From HT1-32 sp040219025 (GTDB taxonomy: Bacteria > Pseudomonadota > Alphaproteobacteria > Rhodospirillales > HT1-32), in NCBI GenBank assembly GCA_040219025.1, contig JAVJTE010000012.1, positions 1 to 64,000 of the forward strand: a DNA stretch of 64,000 bases. The letters are read 5' to 3'. Shown here in pieces: positions 24,272-32,687 of this stretch. Under the pieces are notes generated by a model. The model saw only the letters and a list, made by a program, of their open reading frames with translations. It was not told the origin of the DNA and searched no databases. Position 1 is the first letter of the stretch. Every line of letters starts with the position of its first letter. The position numbers and the translations under genes are program-made.

Positions 24272-25030
24272 ATGAGCGAACAGATCAAGGTTTTCTGGCA
24301 GCCTGCGTGAAGCAGCTGCATGAGACTCAAAGAGTTTCTCTCGGTCCGTGGGATTGAGTTCGAATCGATTAATATACGTGAAAATAACGACGGCATGGCC
24401 GAGCTTCAGAGACTGGGAGCCCGATCAATTCCGGTTGTCTCAAAGGGTGATCGTTTCACCTTTGCACAGGTTATCTCCGACGTTGTGGAGTTTCTGGAGC
24501 TGGATGAAGAAACCGGCCCGGTGCTAAACCCGCAGGAACTCATGGACAGGATGAATCTGTTCATGACCTCGGCGCAACGTTTTGTCCGGCAGATGCCGCA
24601 GGATCATCTGGAGGACATGCTGCCCAACCGGCCGCGGTCCTATCGCATGCTGATGCATCACATTTTCCAGATCCCCCGTGCTTTCCTCGACATCTTTGAA
24701 GAGGGCGAATTCAAGTACGAGAATACAGTGATCATGCCGCCGGATGACATGACCACACCGGAAAGCATTGCCCGGTTTGGCGAGCAGGTGCAGGCACAGG
24801 TGAATGAGTGGTGGGAATCGCACACCGACAAGGCATGCGAGGAAACTGTCAAAACCTATTATGGCCAGCACAAGCTGCATGATGTCCTGGAGCGGACAAC
24901 CTGGCATTCCGGCCAGCATATCCGCCAGCTGATGTCGCTGCTGGAACAGCTGGGTGTCACACCGGACAAACCGCTGACGATGGAAGACTACAAGGGGCTG
25001 CCTGTTCCGACTGACGTCTGGGACGGTTAA
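24272..25030 (+). CDS. Glutaredoxin-DinB fusion with in-frame UGA at the first active-site Cys: candidate selenoprotein
   Basis: The frame from ATG 24272 (AAGGAG ribosome site 6 bases upstream) reads MSEQIKVFWQPA, then UGA at 24308-24310, then SSCMRLKEF and on to 25030, 252 residues if UGA is decoded. Residues 1-75 are a glutaredoxin fold (strand IKVFW, cis-Pro loop RSIPVV near 56). UGA sits exactly where homologues carry the first Cys of CSSC, giving UxxC. Residues about 90-245 are a DinB-like four-helix domain with a metal triad from HH 129/130 and H212-x3-H216 (TTWHSGQHIRQL). DinB-superfamily enzymes often act with low-molecular-weight thiols, which fits fusion to a thiol redox module. If UGA is ignored the gene appears to start at 24320 and loses its redox site. 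The alternative is a TGC to TGA nonsense mutation or a sequencing error. Confidence 0.75.
24308..24360 (+). promoter_or_regulatory. Possible bacterial SECIS hairpin after the in-frame UGA
   Basis: Downstream of UGA 24308-24310 a hairpin can form between TCTC (24337-24340) and GGGA (24350-24353). A U-U mismatch and a closing C-G (24342/24348) put GGUCC in the apical loop at 24343-24347, a G-rich start as bacterial SECIS loops have. The loop lies about 32 bases from the UGA, inside the spacing generally described for bacteria. A competing hairpin at 24322-24338 with an AAA loop also exists. The stem is short, so this is a candidate only. Confidence 0.4.
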
Positions 25031-25048
25031 CCCCTGATCAGGGATACG

Positions 25049-25090
25049 GGCCGGCAGAAACTCACCCGGTTATCAGTGAGACTGCCGGCC
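25049..25090. terminator. Hairpin between convergent genes
   Basis: GGCCGGCAG (25049-25057) pairs perfectly with CTGCCGGCC (25082-25090). Inside it CTCAC pairs with GTGAG across a 10-base loop. It sits in the gap between the rightward glutaredoxin-DinB gene and the leftward histidine kinase and covers the last codons of the latter. There is no T-run, so efficiency is uncertain. Confidence 0.5.
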
Positions 25091-26605
25091 TGTTGTTCCG
25101 GCCGTTACCGGCAGGGTAAAGCTGACTCTGGTCCACTCCCCCTCCACACTGCTGACCTGCAATGTACCGTCGCTGGCTTTCAACAACTCCGTGACAATCG
25201 ACAGGCCGAGCCCGGTTCCCTGGGTATCATCAGCCGCTGCGCTGCGGATATAGGGGGTATGGGAATGGATGAAAGGCTGACCAACCACGCCGATCATTTC
25301 CTGTGGCATTCCCTGACCATTGTCCTCTACGGTAAAGCAGACTTCATTACCTTCGGCCGTAAGATGGGCCGACAGAGTCACCCGCAGGTTTGAACCGCCG
25401 TGGCGTATCGCATTGTTGACCAGATTGAGCAGGATCTGGCGAAACGCCCGCTTGTCCGCAAAGACAGCCAGAGCAGTATCCCCGAATTCTGTCTCGACCG
25501 TCGTCGACTGCTGCTCTGCGGATACCATCAGTGATTTAACGACATCGCTGGCCACCGGCGCGATCAGGAACACTTCCGGATCCAGTTCGACATGTCCGGC
25601 CTCGATCTTGGCAAGATCAAGCACGTCATCGACCAGACTGTTCAGATGCTGACTGCTGAACCGAATATCACCGAGATATTCAATCAGCTTATTCTGGTCG
25701 CTCCGCAGACTGTCGACCAGCATCAGCATCTCGGAAATACCGGAAATCGCGTTCAGCGGTGTTCTGAGTTCATGGCTCATCGAGGCAAGAAACTCGGACT
25801 TGGCCCGGTTTGCTTTCTCTGCTTCGTCGACAGCTCTGGCGAGTTCGGCTGTTCTCTCGCGCACCCGTTCCTCCAGCCTGTCGCGGGCTTCTGTCAGCCT
25901 GGCTTCGCCCTGCTGCTCGATTTCCTGCATCTTGTTGAAGGCTTCAATCAGGGTGCCGATTTCATCCTTTGCCTGCCAGTCGACCCGAACCCGTTCATCC
26001 CCTCGCCGGGGATTATTGACCGCCGCAGCAAGATTGCGGATCGGGGTCACGATGATATGCCGGTTGACGAATCCGGCAATGCCAAGTCCGCCGAGCAACA
26101 GCACCGCCGCGAACCCCATTTCAAGGACTGCACTGCGCCGCAGCTCGTCAATCAACTCGGCATTGGTATAGCTGACATTCAGTTTGCCAATGATGGCGGG
26201 TTTGTCACCGGGAACTGAGGAAATCACAATATCCCGGACCACCGATATCAGATCGCTGCTACCCGGGGTCTGTCGCTCCCCGGCATAGGCAAGTGTTGCG
26301 CCAAATTCATCAACGACCATGGCGTCAACGATATCCTGTTCGGCGACAATTGCCTTCAGGATCACATCAAGGCGGTCATGATCCAGATGCCACAGCGAAT
26401 CCGCGAGAACATTGCTCTGTGCGGTGACAAAGGCGTCGAAGCGTTCCAGTTTCCGGTTGCCCTCGTTATCGTATTTGAACCAGGCAAAGCCGGCGATGAA
26501 AAAAGCCGAGAACAGGAAAAACGCGAGCGAAAACAGCAGCGAGAACCGTCGCTGAATCGACGTCGCAGAGCGATTAAATCTTACAAACCTCTCAAGGACG
26601 CCCAT
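25073..26605 (-). CDS. Membrane-bound sensor histidine kinase
   Basis: 510 aa. Transmembrane helices at about 22-44 and 160-180 flank a periplasmic region of about 115 residues, and a HAMP-like linker (ITPIRNLAAAVN) follows at about 187-240. A coiled coil (EARLTEARDRLEERVRERTAELARAV, in parts 230-265) leads to HisKA with the phospho-acceptor His in SMSHELRTPLNAISG near 278. HATPase_c is at about 385-500, with NLVNNAIRHGG, VEDNGQGMPQ and GTGLGLSIV. No receiver is fused and no response regulator lies next to it. It starts 18 bases after a gene for a double periplasmic solute-binding protein, so the two probably form one sensing unit. Confidence 0.92.
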   Translation of the reverse strand: MGVLERFVRFNRSATSIQRRFSLLFSLAFFLFSAFFIAGFAWFKYDNEGNRKLERFDAFVTAQSNVLADSLWHLDHDRLDVILKAIVAEQDIVDAMVVDEFGATLAYAGERQTPGSSDLISVVRDIVISSVPGDKPAIIGKLNVSYTNAELIDELRRSAVLEMGFAAVLLLGGLGIAGFVNRHIIVTPIRNLAAAVNNPRRGDERVRVDWQAKDEIGTLIEAFNKMQEIEQQGEARLTEARDRLEERVRERTAELARAVDEAEKANRAKSEFLASMSHELRTPLNAISGISEMLMLVDSLRSDQNKLIEYLGDIRFSSQHLNSLVDDVLDLAKIEAGHVELDPEVFLIAPVASDVVKSLMVSAEQQSTTVETEFGDTALAVFADKRAFRQILLNLVNNAIRHGGSNLRVTLSAHLTAEGNEVCFTVEDNGQGMPQEMIGVVGQPFIHSHTPYIRSAAADDTQGTGLGLSIVTELLKASDGTLQVSSVEGEWTRVSFTLPVTAGTTGRQSH

Positions 26606-26623
26606 TACGCTGCCTTCCCGTAA

Positions 26624-28075
26624 TCAGCGCAGGTCAAGGCGGGCATTCAGGTCATCCCAAACCGTTTCCGGATTGAATTCTTTCAGGCCGGCGTTGAAGG
26701 ATGTCATCAACTGGCGACCATACATATCATCACGAAGGCACAAATGGAGAGACCGTTGCCCCAGCGTCTTCCCGTCCAGACGCAGCATATCCCGGTAACG
26801 GGCAAGGTCGGCATCTGCCGACATCAGATATTCGAACACCCGCGCGTCGATGATGGCGATGTCAGTCTTGCCTTCTGCAAGCTTCAGCAGATTGGTTTTG
26901 TCATCATGTGCGGAGACCGGGGTCACTCGCCCCTGTCGAACGAGTTCGTCAAACTCGTCAGTATTGGCATAGCCGACAACCGTGCCAACCTGATACTGGC
27001 AGAGATCTTCCGGCTTTTCCCAGGTCACATCATTTGTACTGCGTTCTACCACGGCCAGCATGCTGGTACCGATTGGGTCAGACTGAATGAAACCGGCTTC
27101 CTGATCGCAGCCCGGTGCCGGAAAAAACCCGGCTGTCCGGTTCATACCTGTACTGGCATAGGCGATGGCACGCTTCCAGGGCAACAGATCCGTCCTGACC
27201 GAGCGCCCGTTCCTGATCGCAAAGGCCCGGCTGATTATTTCACTGATCGCCCCGGCGAACGGAACATCTTCCCCGACGAACGGAGGCCAGTTGAGCGAGG
27301 CGAGGACAAGCTCATCGCCGGGGCTGTTATATTTTGCAAGCAAGGCTGCAAACCGGCCGTTTTTTTTCAACCGTGCCACGCCCTCATCAAAACGCTCCAG
27401 AAATTCCCCGGAAAATTCCGACTTATCAGAGACGAGCAGATGGAAAGGAACAGCACCATAGACCTTCGGCATTGCGACAATCCGGTCGGACAGTCCAAGC
27501 CGCTCGATGGAATATTTTGTGGTACCTGTAACATGCAGGAAAATATCCTGCCGGCCGGCATCAATCTGCCGCAGGCAACCATCCGTCTCGCGTGCCGTAT
27601 CAAAGGCAACGCGGTTGCTGGTCATGAAGTCCTGAGACCAGCCATCGCCAAGCATCACACAATGCCGGAACCGGCGATGCGTTTCGATCTCCTGTGACTC
27701 GCGCAGAGCAGTATGGGCATCAGATCCGACCCGCAGAAACGCGCGGGTTTCGAGATAGAACACCACTTCCTTCGATGCCTTCACATATCCCAGACGTTCC
27801 CGGGACGGATAAGTCACCATGGCATCCAGCCGGCCCAGTTCAACCTCCCGCTGGGCACGCGCCCAGGGCAGCCCTGTGACCCGAATATCCTGTCCCGTCG
27901 CTTCGGTAATCAGCTCAGAGAAAAAACGGACGAGATCACCGGACACCGCGGCACCGTCGCCGCTTGAATAGGGGTTCCAGTCAGAATTGAAGGCAACGTT
28001 AAGTTCGTCAGCTTCAGCAAGCGTCGTTGAGGCCAGCAGAATGCCGACAGCCAACATTCCGGCACAGCGTTTCAA
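26624..28075 (-). CDS. Periplasmic protein with two tandem SBP_bac_3-like solute-binding domains
   Basis: 483 aa from TTG 28075, chosen because GGGAGG lies 7 bases upstream and the product then opens with a normal signal peptide (KRCAGMLAVGILLASTTLAEA); ATG 28057 is the alternative. The first domain, about 25-245, begins ELNVAFNSDWNPYSS with the family loop RLDAMVTYPSRERLGYV. The second, about 250-480, begins ELVLASLNWPPFVG and has CQYQVGTVVGYANTDEF and ADLARYRDML. Both resemble amino-acid-type (PBPb) domains. No ABC permease or ATPase is adjacent; the following gene is a histidine kinase, which suggests a sensory rather than transport role. The ligand is unknown. Confidence 0.8.
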   Translation of the reverse strand: MKRCAGMLAVGILLASTTLAEADELNVAFNSDWNPYSSGDGAAVSGDLVRFFSELITEATGQDIRVTGLPWARAQREVELGRLDAMVTYPSRERLGYVKASKEVVFYLETRAFLRVGSDAHTALRESQEIETHRRFRHCVMLGDGWSQDFMTSNRVAFDTARETDGCLRQIDAGRQDIFLHVTGTTKYSIERLGLSDRIVAMPKVYGAVPFHLLVSDKSEFSGEFLERFDEGVARLKKNGRFAALLAKYNSPGDELVLASLNWPPFVGEDVPFAGAISEIISRAFAIRNGRSVRTDLLPWKRAIAYASTGMNRTAGFFPAPGCDQEAGFIQSDPIGTSMLAVVERSTNDVTWEKPEDLCQYQVGTVVGYANTDEFDELVRQGRVTPVSAHDDKTNLLKLAEGKTDIAIIDARVFEYLMSADADLARYRDMLRLDGKTLGQRSLHLCLRDDMYGRQLMTSFNAGLKEFNPETVWDDLNARLDLR

Positions 28076-28205
28076 GACGTCCTCCCTGAGATGCGGAGGC
28101 AGCCCTCCACGCCTTACCAGAATAACCAAAATATCAGCCGGGTAAATGTACCCGGCTGAACATATCGAAAACCCGGCAATAACGACGCTTGCCGGAGCTG
28201 GTCAA

Positions 28206-30551
28206 TCAGTTCGTCCCGGCTTCCTGGAGGGCGGCCCAGACACGCATCGGTGTCAGCGGCATATCAACATGCAAAACGCCCAGTTCATGCGTTGCATCCA
28301 TAACTGCATTCACAACCGCGGCCATTGCCCCGACACAACCGGCCTCACCCGCTCCTTTCACGCCGAGCGGATTTTTGCTTGTCGGTGCGTCTTCGTAATA
28401 CTCAATCGCCATGTCGGCGATATCAGAAGCTCTCGGCATGGCATAATCCATGAAGGATGCTGTCAGCAGCTGACCGTCATCATCATAGATCATGGTTTCC
28501 ATAAGGGCCTGACCGATCCCCTGAACGGTTCCGCCCATGACCTGCCCGTCTGCCAGCATCGGATTCACGACATTGCCAAAGTCATCAATGATCGCATAAC
28601 GGTCAAGACGCACGACACCTGTGTCCGGATCCACTTCAACTTCGGCGATATGACAGCCATTCGGGACCGTGATCGCACTCCGCTCAAAGATTTCTTCGGA
28701 GTCCAGGCCGTTCTCAAGCCCCTCCCCCCGATAGTCATCCTGTCGGGAGAGACGAATGATTTCATCGATCTTCAGAACCCGGTCGGTTCCGACAACCCGC
28801 GCCTCGCCATCCTCAAAGGTTACATCTTCGACGGAGGTCTCAAACTTCTGGGCCGCAATGCGCCGTGCCCTGGCGATCACCGTGTCGACCGCCTTCATCA
28901 CCGCGCTGCCGCCGACTTCCAGGCCACGTGAGCCACCATGTCCGCCGCCGATCGGCGTTGCCGCTGTATCGGCCTGAACATAATCGACCCGGTCAAAATC
29001 AAGTCCGAGGCGGGCCGCTACGATCTGCGGCAGCGCCGTCTCATGGCCCATCCCGGTGGACTGACTGCCGACCGACAGGGTGGCCCGGCCGTCATCTTCA
29101 AAGACGATTCTGGAAAACTCCTTGGGGCCGCCACCCGAACATTCGAGATACAGGCAGGTGCCGAAACCGCGGCGCAGGCCGCGGGCCGCCGAATCCTTCT
29201 GGCGCTGCTCATATCCCTTATGGTCAATCAGACCCAGTGCCTGCTCGTAAATCGCCGCGAAATCACCGGAATCAATATCAAGACCCATCGGGGTGACATG
29301 CGGTGTCTCCGCCCCGGTCAGGGCATTCTTGCGACGCAGTTCAATCGGATCCATACCCAGCTTGTGGGCGGCATAATCAATCACCCGCTCGATGTGGAAG
29401 CTGGCTTCCGGTCGTCCGGCCCCGCGATAGGGAGCCGTCGGGGATGTGTTGGTAAACACGGCATAGGAATGGAAGTACATGGCTGCCATCCGGTAGGGGC
29501 CGCCCTGCGTGCGTGCACTGCCGCCGGTCGGTGTGAAGGGGCCGTTCGAGGCTGCATAGGCACCGATATTGCCCCAGGAACTGACCTTCAGTGCCTTGAA
29601 GGTGCCATCCTTGTCGAGCGCCAGTTCTACGACACTCCGCTGGTCGCGGCCATGGATATCAGCGAGGAAAGTATCTGTCCGGTCCTTCCGCCATTTCACC
29701 GGACGACCGATTTTCTCGGACGCAAACAGCACCAGAACATGCTCCGGATAAATACCGTTCTTCGCCCCGAAACCGCCACCGACATCATAGGCCACATGGC
29801 GGATCTTCTGCGGGTCGACACCCAGAATCTTTGCCACCTGATCCCGGTTGGCATGAATGTTCTGGCTGGAGTTATAGAGAATATAACTGTCGGTTTTCGC
29901 GTCGTAGGCCCCCAGAGCGGCCCGCGGTTCGATCGGGGCCGCCTGGACCCGGTTGGAATGCATTTCCAGCGAGATTACGTGATCTGCTTCTTCAAAGGCC
30001 GCCGCTGTCGCTGCTTCGTCGCCCTTCTCGAAATCCAGACAGATGTTGTTGGGAATTTCCTTCCACAGCTGCGGTGCGCCATCCTGAACTGCTTTCCGGG
30101 CATCCATGATTGCCGGCAAGGGTTCATAATCGACCATGACCAGCTCCGCCGCGTCTCGTGCCTGTTCCCAGCTTTCGGCAATGACCATGGCGACCGAGTC
30201 ACCGACATACATCACCCTGTCCGAAACCAGGCAGGGCCGGAACGGGGCGCGGATCTTCGATCCATCGCGGCTTTCCTGCACCGCACTCAGGATCGGCAGT
30301 GAAGGATACTCCCCGGCGGCCCAGTCCTTACCCGTGTAGACCGCGATCACCCCGTCAGCCGCTTCCGCCTCTGACGTATCAACCGACAGGATTCGGGCAT
30401 GCGCATGGGGCGAATAAATCACCACAGCATAAGCCTGATCATCGAGATTGATGTCATCGACATACTTGCCGGCCCCGGTCAGCAGACGCGGGTCTTCCTT
30501 CCGTCTTACAGATTGGCCGATGCCGAATTTCTGGAAACTGTCGCCGTCCAT
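28206..30551 (-). CDS. Molybdenum hydroxylase large subunit (xanthine dehydrogenase / CoxL family, form II)
   Basis: 781 aa, the molybdopterin-binding catalytic subunit of an aldehyde oxidase/CO dehydrogenase-like enzyme. The N-terminal domain opens with GQSVRRKEDPRLLTGAGKYV. Mo-cofactor contacts include DVGGGFGAKN near 270, AYRGAGRPEASF near 375 (the form II marker rather than the AYRCSFR of true CO dehydrogenase) and GGHGGSRGLEVGGSAV near 540. The catalytic Glu is expected in VKGAGEAGCVGAM near 740. The usual FAD and 2Fe-2S subunit genes are not adjacent, so partners must be encoded elsewhere. Substrate unknown. Confidence 0.9.
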   Translation of the reverse strand: MDGDSFQKFGIGQSVRRKEDPRLLTGAGKYVDDINLDDQAYAVVIYSPHAHARILSVDTSEAEAADGVIAVYTGKDWAAGEYPSLPILSAVQESRDGSKIRAPFRPCLVSDRVMYVGDSVAMVIAESWEQARDAAELVMVDYEPLPAIMDARKAVQDGAPQLWKEIPNNICLDFEKGDEAATAAAFEEADHVISLEMHSNRVQAAPIEPRAALGAYDAKTDSYILYNSSQNIHANRDQVAKILGVDPQKIRHVAYDVGGGFGAKNGIYPEHVLVLFASEKIGRPVKWRKDRTDTFLADIHGRDQRSVVELALDKDGTFKALKVSSWGNIGAYAASNGPFTPTGGSARTQGGPYRMAAMYFHSYAVFTNTSPTAPYRGAGRPEASFHIERVIDYAAHKLGMDPIELRRKNALTGAETPHVTPMGLDIDSGDFAAIYEQALGLIDHKGYEQRQKDSAARGLRRGFGTCLYLECSGGGPKEFSRIVFEDDGRATLSVGSQSTGMGHETALPQIVAARLGLDFDRVDYVQADTAATPIGGGHGGSRGLEVGGSAVMKAVDTVIARARRIAAQKFETSVEDVTFEDGEARVVGTDRVLKIDEIIRLSRQDDYRGEGLENGLDSEEIFERSAITVPNGCHIAEVEVDPDTGVVRLDRYAIIDDFGNVVNPMLADGQVMGGTVQGIGQALMETMIYDDDGQLLTASFMDYAMPRASDIADMAIEYYEDAPTSKNPLGVKGAGEAGCVGAMAAVVNAVMDATHELGVLHVDMPLTPMRVWAALQEAGTN

Positions 30552-30636
30552 GTCTGATACCTGACTTTTGATTACAAGATGGTTGATAGAAACTTATGGC
30601 TGCCGAATGGTCCGGACAACTTCTAATTCCAAAACG

Positions 30637-31305
30637 TCATTTCTGCCAGGCGTCCTCTGGCGAGCCTTCGAACTCTCTTTCTGCCACATTCCAGGACATG
30701 GTGATTCTCGGTGACTGACCATGATAGGGAATGACGAAATGTACCAGCTCGCTGGGGAAGATCAGCATTGTCCCCGCCTTGAAGCCGGGATAGGCGGGCG
30801 TCGTCATGCGGTGCTTTTCCTGTGAACAGCAAGCGGGCATGCGCGGATCGACAAAACAGAATTTCCCGGCCAGCAGATCACTTTCATCTTCATCGCCCTC
30901 GGCCAGACAATACACCAGACTGGCATCACATCGGCGATGGCTGTGTGGCATGACAAAGTCACCGGCACGATAAACATTGCCCCAGCAGTAATCGACAAAG
31001 GCGGTTTCCGTGCTGAACAGCTTCCGGAACAAGGCCAGTGCCCTGGCATGAATCAGGTCGGCTGCCGGATTGCCCCACTCATGGACGTTGTGGAACTTTG
31101 TGCCGCCAATGGCCCGGGACTGCGGTGGCGTCTCTGCGCGTTTTTTCTCTTCCCATTCGACAAGCTGTCGCGTCAGGACATCATTGTAATCCGCCGCATC
31201 CTCGAAAACCGTGGCGAAAACATTATCCGTAAACTTGCCAATCTTCTGCCCTGCCGGCCAGACATCAAACTTGCGCGGCCCGACCCATATCGCTTCTTCA
31301 GTCAT
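30637..31305 (-). CDS. Putative 2-oxoglutarate/Fe(II)-dependent oxygenase (2OG-FeII_Oxy_5 type)
   Basis: 222 aa. The double-stranded beta-helix core shows WGNVYRAGDFVMPHSHRRCD near residue 110, with a candidate HxD/E iron facial triad in HSHRRCD. LIFPSELVHFVIPYHG near 178 holds the distal His, and SPRITMSWNVAERE includes the 2OG-binding Arg. These features match the uncharacterised TIGR02466/Oxy_5 group found in marine bacteria and phages. No operon partner is clear; it lies 85 bases downstream of the molybdenum hydroxylase start region and is divergent from glycerate kinase. Confidence 0.8.
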   Translation of the reverse strand: MTEEAIWVGPRKFDVWPAGQKIGKFTDNVFATVFEDAADYNDVLTRQLVEWEEKKRAETPPQSRAIGGTKFHNVHEWGNPAADLIHARALALFRKLFSTETAFVDYCWGNVYRAGDFVMPHSHRRCDASLVYCLAEGDEDESDLLAGKFCFVDPRMPACCSQEKHRMTTPAYPGFKAGTMLIFPSELVHFVIPYHGQSPRITMSWNVAEREFEGSPEDAWQK

Positions 31306-31384
31306 TTCTATCTAACCAGATGTTGCCGGAGGAGCCTACTCGTCCATAATCGAAGGCTCAACCGCCGCAACGACATCCCGGAAA

Positions 31385-32683
31385 ATGAAATTGAACACGC
31401 CAGCCGCAATCCTCGCCAGCCCGAAAACATTCCTCAAGGATCTGATGTCGATGTCACTGGCTGATGTCCGGCCGGAGAATTGCGTACCCCCTGCGCTGCC
31501 CCCCCGCCCTGCCGGGCGAACGGTTGTCATCGGCGCGGGCAAGGCGTCGGCGGCGATGGCACAGGCCTTTGAACGGGCCTGGGACGGGCCGCTCGAAGGG
31601 CTGGTCATCACCCGCTACGGTTTTGCAAGGCCCTGCGAGAAAATCGAGATTGTCGAGGCATCACATCCGGTTCCCGACGCTGCCGGACGGGATGCCACGT
31701 CGCGTATCATGCAGCTGGCCCAGACGCTTGGACCGGATGATCTGCTGGTTGCCCTGATTTCCGGTGGCGGGTCGTCCCTGATGATTGCACCAGTTGACGG
31801 TGTCAGCCTGGAAGACAAGCAGGAGGTCAACCGGCTGTTGCTGAAATCCGGTGCCGATATCACCGAGATGAACTGTGTCCGCAAACATCTGTCCGGCGTC
31901 AAGGGCGGACGGCTGGCCGCACTTGCCGCCCCGGCGGCACTGCATTGCCTGATGATCTCCGACGTGCCCGGTGATGACCCAGCTGTCATCGCATCCGGAC
32001 CAACAGTGCCTGATCCGACCACCCTGGCCGATGCCCGCGACATCCTGCGCCGCTATGAGATCACCCCCCCCGCATCGGTTACCCGTGCACTTGACGATCC
32101 TGCAAACGAAACCCCGAAGCCGGGCGACCCCGCCTTTGAGAGCACCGTCAATCAGCTGGTCGCACGGCCGCTGCAGATGCTGCATACCGCAGAGGCCGAA
32201 GCCCGGCGACAGGGTCTCAATGTCATCAATCTGGGCGACCGTATCGAAGGTGAAGCGCGCGAAGTCGCCAAGGCACTGGCCGGGATCGCCCGCAGCATTC
32301 AGGAAAGCGCCACCCCCTGCGCAACGCCTGCCCTGCTGCTAAGCGGCGGTGAACTGACAGTAACGGTAAGGGGCGATGGTGCCGGCGGTCCCAATCAGGA
32401 GTTTTCGCTGGCACTGGCCATGGCGCTGGAAGGGCGCGCCGGGATTTATGCCATTTCCTGTGATACAGACGGTGTCGACGGCAGTAATGATGTCGCCGGG
32501 GCCGTCATCGGACCGGACACCCTGACACGCGGGGTGAAGGCGGGACTGGTTGCCGATGACCGCCTGAAAGCCAACGATGCCGGGGGATATTTCGCCGCCA
32601 TCAATGATCTTGTCGTGACCGGCCCGACCTATACCAACGTCAATGATTTCCGGGCCATCCTCATCCTCGGAGAAGGGGAATAA
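31385..32683 (+). CDS. Glycerate 2-kinase (MOFRL family)
   Basis: 432 aa of the GckA/TtuD glycerate kinase family, which phosphorylates D-glycerate to 2-phosphoglycerate. The N-terminal DUF4147 domain has VVIGAGKASAAMAQAFE near residue 40, LVALISGGGSSLM near 115, NCVRKHLSGVKGGRLA near 155 and ISDVPGDDPAVIASGPTVPD near 190. The C-terminal MOFRL domain has LLLSGGELTVTVRG near 315, GGPNQEFSLALA and SCDTDGVDGSNDVAGAV. The ATG at 31385 includes the conserved N-terminal helix. A small secreted protein of unknown function follows after 4 bases. Confidence 0.93.
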   Translation: MKLNTPAAILASPKTFLKDLMSMSLADVRPENCVPPALPPRPAGRTVVIGAGKASAAMAQAFERAWDGPLEGLVITRYGFARPCEKIEIVEASHPVPDAAGRDATSRIMQLAQTLGPDDLLVALISGGGSSLMIAPVDGVSLEDKQEVNRLLLKSGADITEMNCVRKHLSGVKGGRLAALAAPAALHCLMISDVPGDDPAVIASGPTVPDPTTLADARDILRRYEITPPASVTRALDDPANETPKPGDPAFESTVNQLVARPLQMLHTAEAEARRQGLNVINLGDRIEGEAREVAKALAGIARSIQESATPCATPALLLSGGELTVTVRGDGAGGPNQEFSLALAMALEGRAGIYAISCDTDGVDGSNDVAGAVIGPDTLTRGVKAGLVADDRLKANDAGGYFAAINDLVVTGPTYTNVNDFRAILILGEGE

Positions 32684-32687
32684 TGCT

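Noticed and set aside
24320..25030. Gene start at ATG 24320 for the Grx-DinB protein
   Set aside because: It begins mid-motif after the UGA, has no ribosome site, and would leave a truncated glutaredoxin fold. The ATG at 24272 has AAGGAG and gives the full fold.
28938..30302. 454-codon plus-strand frame
   Set aside because: It is a shadow of the molybdenum hydroxylase gene in the opposite frame, with no ribosome site or domain.
28206..30551. Aerobic CO dehydrogenase CoxL
   Set aside because: The form I active-site AYRCSFR is replaced by AYRGAGR, and the M and S subunits are absent.
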